This document shows, piece after piece, positions 43,271-53,900 of a DNA stretch of 64,000 nt. This DNA is from JBBQWT01 sp038210375 (GTDB lineage: Bacteria; Acidobacteriota; Terriglobia; Terriglobales; Acidobacteriaceae): positions 62,001-126,000 of the forward strand of contig JBBQWT010000004.1 in the NCBI GenBank assembly GCA_038210375.1, read 5' to 3'. The first letter of the stretch is position 1; each line of letters begins with the position of its first letter. The notes beneath the pieces are model-generated. The model was not told the origin of the DNA. It saw only the letters and a list, made by a program, of their open reading frames with translations, and searched no databases. The translations under genes were made by a program, and so were the position numbers.

Positions 43271-45685
43271 ATGGCTACACGCATCGAAGTGCTGCGGCGC
43301 TGGCTCGGAATCACCGCCATACTGATCATCTTGCTGGTGACCGGTCTCTTCTTCTATGTGCGCTACCGGGCGCGTGAAACCGTGGCGGCGGTAGAGAAGC
43401 GGCTGGGCATCAACATCCAGCAGAGCACTACGGGCTTTAGTTTTTCGAAGTCTGAGGGCGGACGCACCCTCTTCACCATCAAGGCCGACAAGGCCATCCA
43501 GCTCTCGATGGGAGGGCGCAGCCGCCTGCAAAACGTCAGCATCGTCGTGTACGGGCGAAAAAGCAATCGCTTCGATCGCATTCACGGCAGCGAATTCGCC
43601 TACGACCCGGCAAGCGGAGAAGTTTCCGCGGAAGGCGATGTGGAAATTGAGCTGGAAGGCGACACCGGAGCCACCGCGCGGCCGGACCAGAGTGTTCCCG
43701 CCGAAACCGGCAAAAACCCTGTGCATCTGCAAACCCGCGGCCTGGTGTTCAACCAGAAGACCGGGCTGGCTTCCACCCCGGAGAACATTGAATTTGTTCT
43801 TCCCCAGGGAAGCGGCTCGGCTCACGGGGCTTTATACGATAGCCACGAAGGCATACTCACCCTGCAATCGGCCTTGCATCTGACTACCTCGGCGTCGGTG
43901 TTGAAAAAGGGATTGCGGCCCAGTGGAAGGGTTGCCGTCACCGCCGCCACCGGCCCGCCGACCACGCTCGATGCGACTCACGGCGTTTTCACAACATCGC
44001 CGCGCCGCGCCACGCTTGATGGCGTGCGCCTGCACCAGCCCGAACAGGAGGTGGAGGCCGGGCAGGTCACGATACTGCTGCGTCCCGATAACCAGATCGA
44101 GAGCGCGGTGGCCACCGGCAATGTGCGTATCACCCAGACAGACCCCAGGGGGGTAAACAATACGCTGCGCAGCGACCGCGCCGATGCGGTGGTGAATGCC
44201 AGGGGCGAGTTTCAGAATGTGAAAATGACCGGCGGAGTAGTCATGGATTCAACCGGCGCCACACCTCGCCACGCCACCGCGGGCATGGTCACCGTTGATT
44301 TTGCTGGAGCCAACCGGGTGCGGAAAGCGCGCGCCAGTGATCATGTCATCCTGCGGCAAGGTGCGGAAGGTCCTGGGCAGAAATCGCTGCAGATCGCCGC
44401 TGAAGCCGTCGATTTTTTCCGGGATGGCGACTCGGCCACCCTGAACCGCGCCACTACTTCGGGCCCCGCGCAAATCGTGATCGCCGATAACCAGCTTGGA
44501 GCCGCCGTAACATCGGTATCGGGGGTCGATGGGAAAAATGCCCACACTACCATTACCGCGGGGTCGTTTTCCGCGGCGCGGGACGCCGCCGGCACCACCC
44601 GCGTCCACGGCGAACCCAATGCCAAAATCGTTTTCGAGACTCCGGGACAGCCGGTGCGCACCAGCGCCAGCCGGCAACTTGATGTGGTGCTGGCCGGGGG
44701 GCCGGCTTCCTCGAGATTTTCCGGGGGGTCTTCCAAAAAGTCCGCGGGGCCGGCCGGCGGCATTTCGTCGGTGGTGCAGCAGGGCGACGTGCGCATCGAA
44801 GAAGCCGGCCGGGTGGCGACCGCCGGCATGGCCACCTATGTTCCCGCCGAGCAGTCGCTGCTGCTGACCGGTTCTCCGCGAGTCACCCAGGACGAAATCG
44901 TCACCACGGCCCGTACAATCCAGTTGAACGGCCGGAGCGGGGAAGTCAGCGCCCGCGGCGAGGTTAAGACCACATACAACGACAGCCGCTCCGCGGCGGG
45001 CGCGCTGTTTACCGGGGCCGAGCCCATCCACGCCACCGGGGAAGAGATGACCGCGCGCAAGGCGACGGCCACCGCCATTTATTCCGGCGGAGCGCGTCTG
45101 TGGCAGGGGGTCAACATCATTCAGGCGCCGGTCATTGAGTTCGACAAGAACGCGCAGAGCATTCGCGCCACCGGGCAAGCCGCCACCGGAAAACAGTCGG
45201 TGTCGTGCGTTCTGGTGCAGACCAATGCCAAAGGCAAACTTGTGCCGGTGAACATTCACTCCACCCGGCTGGTGTATTCCGATAAGGAACGCAAGGCGCG
45301 ATTTGATGGCGGGGTCACGATGACCGCCGAAGATGGAACTACCCGGGCCGACCATGTGGATGTCATCCTTTATCCAGCGCGCCGCCCGGGCGGACAGGCT
45401 ATCCCCGCCGGATCGCCGTCCGGCCAATTGAAAGAGATCATAGCCGACGGGGGCGTAGTGGTGCAGCAGGCCACCCGGAAGGTCTCGGGAAGCCGCCTGG
45501 TTTATTCCGCGCAAGAGGGAAAATTCGTGGTGACGGGGACGCCGCAAGAACCGCCTAGCATTTTTGATGCCGAACAGGGCAAAGTTACCGGGGAAACTTT
45601 GACTTTCTATAATCGCGATGATAGGGTGCGGATAGATAGCGGGGATTTGACGCGCACCCTGACCCAAACCCGGATAAAAAAATAA
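43271..45685 (+). CDS. Large LptC/LptA (OstA)-like periplasmic bridge protein
   Basis: The 804-aa protein has an N-terminal membrane anchor (about 11-31), then an LptC-like domain (about 40-125: GFSFSKSEGGRTLFTIKADK, VSIVVYGRKS, SAEGDVEIELEG). Several OstA-type beta-jellyroll stretches follow: ATYVPAEQSLLLTGSPRVTQ and GEVSARGEVKTTYN (about 520-575), and VYSAQEGKFVVTGTPQEPPS near the C-terminus. LptC and LptA normally are separate proteins of about 190 aa that pass lipopolysaccharide across the periplasm. This one looks like both combined with extra repeats. It ends directly before lptB (TAA immediately followed by ATG). Confidence 0.88.
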   Translation: MATRIEVLRRWLGITAILIILLVTGLFFYVRYRARETVAAVEKRLGINIQQSTTGFSFSKSEGGRTLFTIKADKAIQLSMGGRSRLQNVSIVVYGRKSNRFDRIHGSEFAYDPASGEVSAEGDVEIELEGDTGATARPDQSVPAETGKNPVHLQTRGLVFNQKTGLASTPENIEFVLPQGSGSAHGALYDSHEGILTLQSALHLTTSASVLKKGLRPSGRVAVTAATGPPTTLDATHGVFTTSPRRATLDGVRLHQPEQEVEAGQVTILLRPDNQIESAVATGNVRITQTDPRGVNNTLRSDRADAVVNARGEFQNVKMTGGVVMDSTGATPRHATAGMVTVDFAGANRVRKARASDHVILRQGAEGPGQKSLQIAAEAVDFFRDGDSATLNRATTSGPAQIVIADNQLGAAVTSVSGVDGKNAHTTITAGSFSAARDAAGTTRVHGEPNAKIVFETPGQPVRTSASRQLDVVLAGGPASSRFSGGSSKKSAGPAGGISSVVQQGDVRIEEAGRVATAGMATYVPAEQSLLLTGSPRVTQDEIVTTARTIQLNGRSGEVSARGEVKTTYNDSRSAAGALFTGAEPIHATGEEMTARKATATAIYSGGARLWQGVNIIQAPVIEFDKNAQSIRATGQAATGKQSVSCVLVQTNAKGKLVPVNIHSTRLVYSDKERKARFDGGVTMTAEDGTTRADHVDVILYPARRPGGQAIPAGSPSGQLKEIIADGGVVVQQATRKVSGSRLVYSAQEGKFVVTGTPQEPPSIFDAEQGKVTGETLTFYNRDDRVRIDSGDLTRTLTQTRIKK

Positions 45686-46414
45686 ATGCGAACGCTGGCG
45701 ACCGATGGCATTGGCAAGTCCTACCGCCGCCGTCGTGTGGTGGAGGGTGTTAACCTTAGGGTAAACCAAGGCGAGGTAGTTGGTTTACTGGGGCCTAACG
45801 GAGCGGGCAAGACCACGACCTTCTATATGATCGTCGGCCTGATCGCCCCGGACAGCGGCCGCATCATGGTGGATCAGCACGACATCACCACCGTGCCCAT
45901 GTATCTGCGGGCGCGCTCCCACGGCATCAGCTACCTGCCCCAGGAACCGTCGATTTTTCGCAAGCTGACGGTGGAAGAGAACATACTCGCCGTCCTCGAA
46001 GCCCAGGCCATCTCATCGCACGAGCGCCGCGAGAAAGCCGAGCAATTGCTGGAGCAACTGGGCTTGTGCCACGTGCGCAAGAACCGGGGGTACGCTCTTT
46101 CCGGAGGCGAACGGCGCCGCGTGGAAATCGCGCGCTGCCTGTGCATTTCCCCGTCGTTCATCCTGCTCGACGAGCCGTTCTCCGGAATCGATCCTCTGGC
46201 GGTTCTGGATCTGCAGAAAATTATCTTTGACCTGAGAAAACGCGGGATCGGCGTGCTCATCACCGACCATAACGTCAGGGAAACGCTTTCGGTCACCGAT
46301 CGCGCTTACATCATCCACGAAGGCCGCATCTTTCGCTCCGGCACCCCGGAGGTGCTGGGCAACGATCCCGAGGTCAAACGCGTGTATCTCGGCGAGAATT
46401 TTTCCATGGTTTAA
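45686..46414 (+). CDS. lptB: LPS export ATPase LptB
   Basis: The 242-aa ABC ATPase powers LptFG extraction of lipopolysaccharide from the inner membrane. Walker A is GPNGAGKTT (about 36-44), the Q-loop region [19 protein letters not shown] is LptB-specific, the signature is [15 protein letters not shown] and Walker [17 protein letters not shown], with TDHNVRETL as H-loop. ATG 45686 directly abuts the stop of the LptC/LptA-like gene. It is followed by rpoN, the widely conserved lptB-rpoN order. Confidence 0.97.
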   Translation: MRTLATDGIGKSYRRRRVVEGVNLRVNQGEVVGLLGPNGAGKTTTFYMIVGLIAPDSGRIMVDQHDITTVPMYLRARSHGISYLPQEPSIFRKLTVEENILAVLEAQAISSHERREKAEQLLEQLGLCHVRKNRGYALSGGERRRVEIARCLCISPSFILLDEPFSGIDPLAVLDLQKIIFDLRKRGIGVLITDHNVRETLSVTDRAYIIHEGRIFRSGTPEVLGNDPEVKRVYLGENFSMV

Positions 46415-46500
46415 GGCGCTTCACAAGGAGCCGGAATCTTAAATTCAGCGTGACAGTTCAAGCATGTTTCTAGCGCTGCCGGGTTCGCCCGCGGATCACC

Positions 46501-48204
46501 ATGCCTTTACTTCAGCCCAATCTGAGCCTCAAGCTTTCCCAGCGGCAGATACTCACGCCCGGCCTGGTGCAGATGGTGACCGTGCTGGCGCTGAACCGGC
46601 TGGAGCTGAAGGAGATGATCAATGCCGAGCTGATTGAAAATCCGGTGCTGGAGGAGCTGGAAACTTCAGTGCCGCTGCTCGATCAGATCTCCGAGCGCGA
46701 AGAGGCCCGCGAACGCCAGGACACCGCCGAGTTGGAGCAGGATGCGCCCGCCAGCGAGCCCAAAGACGCGTTCGATGAAATTGATTTCGGAACTTATTTC
46801 AAGGACTACCTCGACCCCGGTTATCGCAGCCCGAACGAAATCGAGTCGGTCGAACGGCCCTCGTTTGAGAATTTCCTGTCGCGTCCCGCCACCCTGACCG
46901 ATCACCTCAGCTGGCAATTGGGTTCCATTCATCTTTCCGCCGAGGAACGTGCGGCCGGCGAGCTGGTGATCGGCAACCTCAACGAAGAAGGCTACCTGAC
47001 GGCCAGTGACGAGGAGTTGCTGGCCGTTTTGCGGGATGATCCCGAAGGCGGGAATGTTGCTCTTCCTGGTGACACTGAAGTTGACGCGTTTCTCGAACCC
47101 GCCGCCGGTGTGCACCCGGAAGCCGTCCCTGCGAGTGGCGATGAAAGAGCGACCAAGTCGGCGGATGCGCCGGCCCCGGAACCTCCGCAGGCAAAGGATC
47201 TCCATCGCAAAGAAGTGAGCGAAACAGATACGACTTTCACCCGCGAAATCCTCCACCACGCCATCACCATGGTCCAACAGATGGACCCCCCGGGAGTGGC
47301 CGCCCGCGACCTTTGCGAGTGTTTGCGGCTGCAGCTTCTGTACCACCAGCAACTGGCCGCACACAAAAATAATGCGGCTGATCCGGAAAGCAACCAGATG
47401 CTGCAGGATTGTTTTGCCATCGTCGCCGATTGCCTGCCACTGCTGCAAAAGAAAGAATTGAAAGAGATCGCCAAGGTGTTGCGCCGCCCGCTGGCGGCGG
47501 TCGAACAAGCGGTGGATTTCATTCGTACCCTAGATCCCCGGCCGGGTCTGCGTTACAACAAGGAAGAAGCGCGGGTGATTGAGCCCGATGTGGCATTCGT
47601 CAAGCAGGGCGACGCCTACATGGTCATCATGAATGAGGAGGAGGTGCCGCAACTCCGCTTGAGCCCAACCTACAAGCGACTGATGGCCCGCGGGGCGGCG
47701 GAGAAGGATGTGCGCAATTATGTGAAAGAGCGGTACCGCTCCGCCATCCAGCTCATCAGGAACATCGAACAGCGCAAGCACACCATCGCCCGGGTGTGCT
47801 ACTCCATCATTGAACGGCAGCGCGACTTTCTCGATTATGGGGTGGACCGCATGAAGCCCATGATGATCAAGGAAGTGGCCGAGGAGATCGGGGTGCATCC
47901 CTCCACGGTCAGCCGCGCAGTTTCCAACAAATACGTGCATACCCCGCAGGGCGTATTCGAGCTGCGTTATTTCTTCAGCGAAAGCGTGAACGGTCCCGAA
48001 GGCTTGTCAACGTCGCTGTTGATATTGAAGCGCCGGGTGAAGAAGATCATCGAAGACGAAGACCCGCAGCGGCCGCTCACTGACGACCAGATCACCCGCA
48101 TCTTACTGGACCAGGGAATCAGGGTGACCCGGCGCACTGTGGCCAAGTATCGCGAAGATATGCGCATCCCCAGCACCCATCACCGCAAGGTCAAAGAACG
48201 ATGA
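46501..48204 (+). CDS. rpoN: RNA polymerase sigma-54 factor RpoN
   Basis: The 567-aa sigma factor starts with the glutamine/leucine-rich activator-interaction region (LKLSQRQILTPGLVQMVTVL, about 11-30), an acidic region II that is longer than usual (about 60-100 and 185-240), the core-binding region and the helix-turn-helix DNA-binding domain (EVAEEIGVHPSTVSRAVSNK). The C-terminal RpoN box reads TRRTVAKYRE (close to the ARRTVAKYRE consensus, with A replaced by T). It directs transcription from -24/-12 promoters that need enhancer-binding ATPases. No such activator is in the window. Confidence 0.97.
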   Translation: MPLLQPNLSLKLSQRQILTPGLVQMVTVLALNRLELKEMINAELIENPVLEELETSVPLLDQISEREEARERQDTAELEQDAPASEPKDAFDEIDFGTYFKDYLDPGYRSPNEIESVERPSFENFLSRPATLTDHLSWQLGSIHLSAEERAAGELVIGNLNEEGYLTASDEELLAVLRDDPEGGNVALPGDTEVDAFLEPAAGVHPEAVPASGDERATKSADAPAPEPPQAKDLHRKEVSETDTTFTREILHHAITMVQQMDPPGVAARDLCECLRLQLLYHQQLAAHKNNAADPESNQMLQDCFAIVADCLPLLQKKELKEIAKVLRRPLAAVEQAVDFIRTLDPRPGLRYNKEEARVIEPDVAFVKQGDAYMVIMNEEEVPQLRLSPTYKRLMARGAAEKDVRNYVKERYRSAIQLIRNIEQRKHTIARVCYSIIERQRDFLDYGVDRMKPMMIKEVAEEIGVHPSTVSRAVSNKYVHTPQGVFELRYFFSESVNGPEGLSTSLLILKRRVKKIIEDEDPQRPLTDDQITRILLDQGIRVTRRTVAKYREDMRIPSTHHRKVKER

Positions 48205-48274
48205 GGTAGCCGCGAACGTAGTTGCGAACATCATAATGAATAGGTCATTCGAACCAATCCCAGGGAGCCAAGCG

Positions 48275-48874
48275 ATGAATGTGGAATATACCGGCAGGCA
48301 GGTAGAGATATCGAATGCGATCAGGATCCAGACCGAACACGGGCTGGCGAAACTGGAAAAAATTTTCGGAGGCGACTTCCACACCCACGTGATCCTGGGA
48401 ACGGAAAAACGGCGGTGCAAAGCGGAAATCACCCTGAACCTGAGGGACCATCCCCTGGTCGGGGTGGCAGAGGCGGCTACCATGCCGCTCGCTATCAGCG
48501 GCGCCCTCGATCACATTGGCAGCCAGGCGGTGAAATACAAGAGCCGGCTGCGCAGCCGGAAGCGTAACGCCGCTACTCGCAAGCCGGGCAAGGCCATCGG
48601 CGGCCCGGAGTCCGCGAATGGGGAATTACCAACCTCCACCTTGCCCAACAGCTCCGCTATGATGACCCATAATTTCCCCGAGGTAAGCGTGGTCACCGAG
48701 GCCCACGTTGTGGCGTCCAACGAGGCCGTGGCCAAGCGTCCGCTGACCATTGATGAGGCGATTAAGGAAGCAGAGTTTCGCGACCAGGAAGTGTTTGTAT
48801 TCAGAGATATGGCGGGGAACGTTAAAGTGCTGCATCGCAAGAGAGATGGACATCTGGTGCTGATCGAGGCCTAA
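48275..48874 (+). CDS. hpf: Long-form ribosome hibernation factor HPF
   Basis: From ATG 48275, with GGGAG 8 nt upstream, the protein has 199 aa. The N-terminal RaiA/HPF domain (about 1-95) binds the 30S subunit: VEYTGRQVEISNAIR, the KLEKIF turn and basic strands to YKSRLRSRKR. A charged linker follows. The C-terminal dimerisation domain (about 140-195: RPLTIDEAIKEAEFRDQEVF, then NVKVLHRKRDGHLVLIE) is that of long HPF, which promotes 100S dimers. An upstream in-frame ATG (48236) adds 13 residues without family match. It follows rpoN, as in many diderms. Confidence 0.94.
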   Translation: MNVEYTGRQVEISNAIRIQTEHGLAKLEKIFGGDFHTHVILGTEKRRCKAEITLNLRDHPLVGVAEAATMPLAISGALDHIGSQAVKYKSRLRSRKRNAATRKPGKAIGGPESANGELPTSTLPNSSAMMTHNFPEVSVVTEAHVVASNEAVAKRPLTIDEAIKEAEFRDQEVFVFRDMAGNVKVLHRKRDGHLVLIEA

Positions 48875-48970
48875 GGTTAAGGGCGCGCTGGTTTACAAGA
48901 ATTCCGGGCCTAATCGCAGCCATTGACTGCGGCGCCCCGCCGACGCTGGGAGTTCAAGCCCCCTCTCCGG

Positions 48971-49196
48971 TGTCATCTTGACGACCCCCGGCCTCATCGG
49001 GGTGAGGAAGGACCCCTACTGTACGACAAATCCCCCCGGGGGTTTTTCGGTTCTTCGGTACCTGTCAGGCTCGAGATCGACGATCATCGTACGGTGGTCA
49101 GTATTCGGCGGAGATGAACCATCGGGTTAGCCGAGAGTTTGCAGAGGGTAGGGATTCTTCCTCACCCCGATAAAGCCGGGGGTCGTCAGAATGACA
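48971..49196. repeat. 226-bp MITE-like element with ~50-bp terminal inverted repeats (copy 2)
   Basis: This copy is the reverse complement relative of 27542-27770. It begins TGTCATCTTGACGACCCCCG and ends GTCAGAATGACA. The shared interior includes CTAACCCGATGGTTCATCTC (as TGAACCATCGGGTTAG here). It fills most of the gap between hpf and the P5C dehydrogenase gene (48875-49260). The remaining flanks hold no gene. Confidence 0.8.
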
Positions 49197-49260
49197 TCCC
49201 GTTTGAGGGACTGCCTGGAGTGGTTCCAAATTCCAGGCTGTGCAGTCAACCGCCGCTGAC

Positions 49261-50862
49261 CTACCGACCCGAGATTTTCTCGCCAATCGATTTTGCCTGC
49301 GAGAACAGGTGCAGGTAGTCGGGGCCGCCGGCCTTGGAATCGGTGCCTGACATATTGAACCCGCCGAAGGGGTGGGCGCCCACCATGGCGCCGGTGCATT
49401 TGCGATTGATGTAGAGGTTGCCGACGTGGAAGTCGCGCTTGGCGCGGTCGAGCTTTTCCCGGGATGAGGAATACACCGCCCCGGTCAGGCCAAACTCGGT
49501 GTTGTTGGCGATGGCCAGGGCGTCTTCAAAGTTGCTGGACTTAATGATAGCCAGCACCGGCCCGAAGATTTCTTCCTGCGCCAGACGCGCATCGGGCGCG
49601 ATGTCGGCGATCACCGTGGGCTCGATGTAGTAGCCATCGCCCGCGCTGCTGGAGCGGCCGCCGCCGGTGATGACTCGTCCTTCGCTGCGTCCGATCTCGA
49701 TATATTTCAAGATGGAATTCATGGCGTTCTCGTTGACCACCGGGCCCATGGCCGCGTTGCCCGCGGGATCGCCCAACTGGATCTTGTTGACCTTATCGCG
49801 GACGCGTTCCACGAACACGTCGTAGACCCTGGCATCCACGATGGCGCGCGAGCATGCCGAGCATTTTTGTCCCTGGAAGCCAAAGGCGGCCTGCACCACG
49901 CCTTCCGCGGCGGCATCGATATCGGCGTCGGCATCGACCACGATCGAATCCTTGCCGCCCATCTCGAGGATGGTGCGCTTGATCCAGATCTGGCCGGGAC
50001 GGGCTTGTGCGGCGCGCGCATTGATATCGAGCCCAACTTCCTTGGAGCCGGTGAAAGCGATGAAACGGGTCTTGGGGTGCTCGACGATGGCGTTGCCGAA
50101 GGTGGCCCCGGAACCAGGGCAGAAATTGACCACCCCGTCAGGCAAGCCCGCCTGCTGCAGCACTTCAAAGAAGCGCGCGGCAATGGTAGGAGAATCACTC
50201 GAAGGCTTGAGGATGACGGTATTGCCGCACACCACCGCCGCCATGGTCATGCCCGCCATGATGGCGCAGGGAAAATTCCATGGCGGAATCACCGCGCCCA
50301 CTCCGAGCGGAATGTAAACCAGTTGGTCGTGTTCTCCGGGCAACTGCACCGCGGCCTGGGACTGGCTGAGCCGCAGGGCCTCGCGCGCGTAGAAATCGCA
50401 AAAATCAATGGTCTCGGCGATATCGGCGTCCGCTTCCACCCAGTTCTTGCCCACCTCGTACACCATCCAGGCGGCAAACTCGAACTTGCGCTGCCGCAGT
50501 AAATCGGTGACCCGGGTAAGTACTCCGACGCGATCGGTGACCGAACTGAGCCGCCAGGTGGCGAATGCCGTCAGCGCGGCTTGCATCGCCGGTTCCACGT
50601 GTTCCGGTCCCGCCTTTTGATGGGTCCCCACCAGTTCCGCGGGATTGGCGGGGTTGAACGACTTGATTTTTCCTTCGGTCTTGATCTGCCGGCCGCCGAT
50701 GACGAGGTCGTACTCGCGTCCTAATTCGCCTTTCACCCGCGCCAGCGCCTGCCTCATCTTGCGGGCATGATCCGCGTCGCTGAAATCAGTGAGAGGCTCG
50801 TTGCGAAACGGACCGCTGAGTGTGGATGCTGTAGTGGAGGGAGTGTATTCTGCGGTGGCCAT
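49261..50862 (-). CDS. 1-pyrroline-5-carboxylate dehydrogenase (aldehyde dehydrogenase family)
   Basis: The 533-aa NAD(P)-dependent dehydrogenase oxidises glutamate semialdehyde (in equilibrium with P5C) to glutamate, the second step of proline breakdown. The catalytic Glu is in ILEMGGKDS (about 299-307) and the catalytic Cys in FQGQKCSACSRA (first Cys, about 333). The C-terminal HPFGGFNMSGTDSKAGGPDY is specific to the P5C dehydrogenase branch. The protein is of RocA type (single domain, no proline dehydrogenase). The N-terminal 35 residues are longer than the bare ALDH fold. No proline dehydrogenase gene is nearby. Confidence 0.93.
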   Translation of the reverse strand: MATAEYTPSTTASTLSGPFRNEPLTDFSDADHARKMRQALARVKGELGREYDLVIGGRQIKTEGKIKSFNPANPAELVGTHQKAGPEHVEPAMQAALTAFATWRLSSVTDRVGVLTRVTDLLRQRKFEFAAWMVYEVGKNWVEADADIAETIDFCDFYAREALRLSQSQAAVQLPGEHDQLVYIPLGVGAVIPPWNFPCAIMAGMTMAAVVCGNTVILKPSSDSPTIAARFFEVLQQAGLPDGVVNFCPGSGATFGNAIVEHPKTRFIAFTGSKEVGLDINARAAQARPGQIWIKRTILEMGGKDSIVVDADADIDAAAEGVVQAAFGFQGQKCSACSRAIVDARVYDVFVERVRDKVNKIQLGDPAGNAAMGPVVNENAMNSILKYIEIGRSEGRVITGGGRSSSAGDGYYIEPTVIADIAPDARLAQEEIFGPVLAIIKSSNFEDALAIANNTEFGLTGAVYSSSREKLDRAKRDFHVGNLYINRKCTGAMVGAHPFGGFNMSGTDSKAGGPDYLHLFSQAKSIGEKISGR

Positions 50863-50962
50863 GGCGATGTCGTCCTTTTTAATTCAGTGCGTTGCCGGCG
50901 GACTCTGAAGGCGCCCTGCCCGCTGCCGGGAGAGTGAGTATCTTAACATTGGGAAGCGGCCC

Positions 50963-53900
50963 TTAGAATTCGGCTTGCGAGTCAGAGGCCATGCGCTCCA
51001 GCTTGTCCCAGGCAAAGGCTTTTCCGTCGAAGGCGCGCTTTAGGGTTTTGAACAGCACCACCGAAAAAAGCTGGCGATAGGTGAAGCGCTGCAGCCAGAT
51101 ATGGGCCAGCAGCCAGTAGTCGCTGCGCGTGCTGGTGGAGCGCCGCTCCAGAAGCACGGCGATGGCCGACGCCACAAAATCAATCACCAGGAAGACCAGG
51201 AAGAACACCAGCAGCCTCACGAAATCGGTGGTGTTGCTGGTGTCCGGATGAAAATACCGTTCCATCAGGAACTTAATCGTGCCGAACACGAACATCAGAT
51301 CGATGAACGGGGAGACCAGCGGCAGCATGATCTGGAAGATGACGATGTTGGGCAGCGCCACCCAGCCCAGGGTGCCGCGATGGCCGAAGGCGCCGCGATG
51401 TTTCCACACCGACTGCAGGATGCCGAACGACCAGCGAAAACGCTGGCGGATCAATCCCCTGGCGCTGATGGGGGCTTCGGTGAAGGCAATGGCGCGGTCT
51501 TCATACACCACATGCGAACCCATCTGCAGCAATGACATGGTAAGGTCGGCATCCTCGGCCACGGTGTGCAACGGATAGCCGCCTGCCTGGCGCACCGCTG
51601 ACACCCGCCAGGCCCCGATGGCGCCGGGAACCACGGTGACCGCGCCAAAAGTATTAAGCGCGCGGCGCTCGAAGTTCTGGCTGGTGAGATATTCCAGGGC
51701 CTGCCAGCGCGTCCACAGGTTGATGCGGTTGCCCACTTTGGTATTTCCCGCCACCGCCGCCACGCGGGGCACGGCGAAGTGGGGAAGCAGCAGGGAAATC
51801 GCGTTGGAGGCGATTTCGGTATCGGCGTCGATGCCAACGAAAAAATCTTCGGTTACGTGGGCCAGCCCGTGGTTGAGGGCTTCGGCCTTGCCGGCGTTGG
51901 GTTGGCTGATGACCAGAAGTTTTCCCGCGGCAATCTCCGGGGCGAAGCAGCGGTGAGTCACTTCGAGGGTGGAATCGGTGGAGCCGTCGTCCACCATAAT
52001 GATGCGCATGTGGGGGTAATCGGACGCGAGCACTGACCTGATGGTGCGCTCAATACCCAGTTCCTCGCTATAGGCGGGAATCAGCACCGCCACCGGAGCG
52101 GTAAAAGGCAGCAAAAGCCGCGGATCCGGCTTCCGCAACCGATCATAAATGGCGAGGATGCCGATGAAGATGAGGCGCGCCGTCATCAGGGCATCGCCCA
52201 GAAAAAACACCAGCTCGATGCCCGCGCCGGAAAGATCCCATAGCCAGAACGCGATGTCATCCACCTGCGCGCCCACGCGTTCGTTGGCCGAGATCGCGGG
52301 CATCACGTCGGAACGCTGCTTGCCCAGCAACGCCGATACGGGCACGAGCTCGTAGCCGCGCGACCGCAACTCATCGATCAATATGGGCAGCGCCTTAACG
52401 GTTTCGCTGCGGTCGCCTCCGCCGTCGTGCAGCAGCACGATATTACCCAGGGGAAGCTGCTCGATGACGCGCCTTACGATTTCGTCGGCGGAGGTATGCG
52501 GATTGTCCTTCCAATCGTTGGGATCGATCTTGGTCCCCACCGTGATATAGCCCATCTGCTGCACGACTTCCAGCGGTTTGACCTCGTCCGCGGTGTCAGG
52601 CTCCTGGTCAATCGAATAGGGCGGGCGGAAATACAAAGGCTTGACTCCGAGCTTGGCGGCAAACAGGCGCTCGGTAAGGTTCAGCTCAACTTCCATATAG
52701 CGCCGCGAAACTTCGCTGATGTCAGGATGAGTGAAGGTGTGGTTGCCGATCTCGTGCCCTTCGTCGAACACCTGGTTAGTAAGCGAGCTGAAATCGCGCG
52801 CCGCAGAGCCGATCATGAAGAAGGTCCCCTTGACCTTCCTGGCCTTCAGCACCGCCAGTATCTTCGGGGTAAAAGTCGGGTCCGGCCCATCGTCGAAGGT
52901 CAGCGCAATCAGTTTGGGCGTGGCGCCGAACTGGTGCAGCTCATAGGGGGTGGGAAACGAGGAGATGGTTTCCCCAACGATCAGGCCGGTGGCGGCATCC
53001 AGTTTCACGCTGCGCACGCCGGGCGTGGGCTTGCGCTCAATTACCAGTATCTCGCCGGCGCCTTCGGTGTCCACGTCCTGGCCGGAGGGCATGATATTCA
53101 GCTTAGAGGGAGAATCGGCGCTGGAGGGGCTGTCCCACACCGCCCACATGGAGCGATCTTCGGCGCCGAGGCGCCACAACGCAAATGTGCGCAGGCCCAA
53201 TTGGCGGGCCGCGCGCATCTGGTTCAGCGTGGTCACCGCATCGAGATACCAGACATCGTGGCGGTCTTCGTTTTCATCGCTATAAGCGTAGTGCGGGTTC
53301 AGGGTATCGGGGTCGAGCTGGATGTTCGATTCCGATTCCTGCGCGTGCAGCCACGCTTCCTGGGTGGAAATGGTCTGCACGTCGGCGGCCGTGGCCGGGA
53401 TGTTTTTCTTCGGAGTGCGCCAGTCATAACCGTAGCTACCCAGCGCACAGATGAGTTTTTCGCGGGGAATCAGTTTCAGCGTGCGCGCCAGGTTTTTGGT
53501 GAACCAATCCTGCGCGGCCACCGGGCCCGGTTTCCCCGGGCCCTGGTGCTGGTCGTAGTTCATCAAAATCAATCCGTCGGACTGCTGGGCCAGGTACGCA
53601 TAGTCATAGTCATCATCGCTGGCGGGCACGTTTACATATAGCTTCATGCCGCGGGCGTGGAGGTCGCCGCCCAGTTCGCTGATCAGCGCCTTGAACCCGG
53701 CCTGGGCGGAGCGGGGAATTTCTTCGAAGTCGATGCAGATGCCGCGATAGGCGCCGCTCGACAGAAATGCGCCGATTTCGCGGCGGAAGCGCTCGCGGCT
53801 GGCCGAACTGCTGAGGAAATCGCCCACCGCCGGCATGAATTGCCGGGAGACGGCGTCGAAATTGTTGACCAGGGGAAAGACTTCGGTTTCCGCCTTCACG

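Noticed and set aside
44249..45769. 506-codon minus-strand open frame
   Set aside because: Antisense to the LptC/LptA-like gene and the start of lptB; no RBS and no recognisable motif.
52427..53641. 404-codon plus-strand open frame
   Set aside because: It lies wholly antisense to the GH18-CE4-GT2 gene, whose motifs are clear; its translation is His/Gly/Arg-rich with no domain, typical of a high-GC shadow frame.
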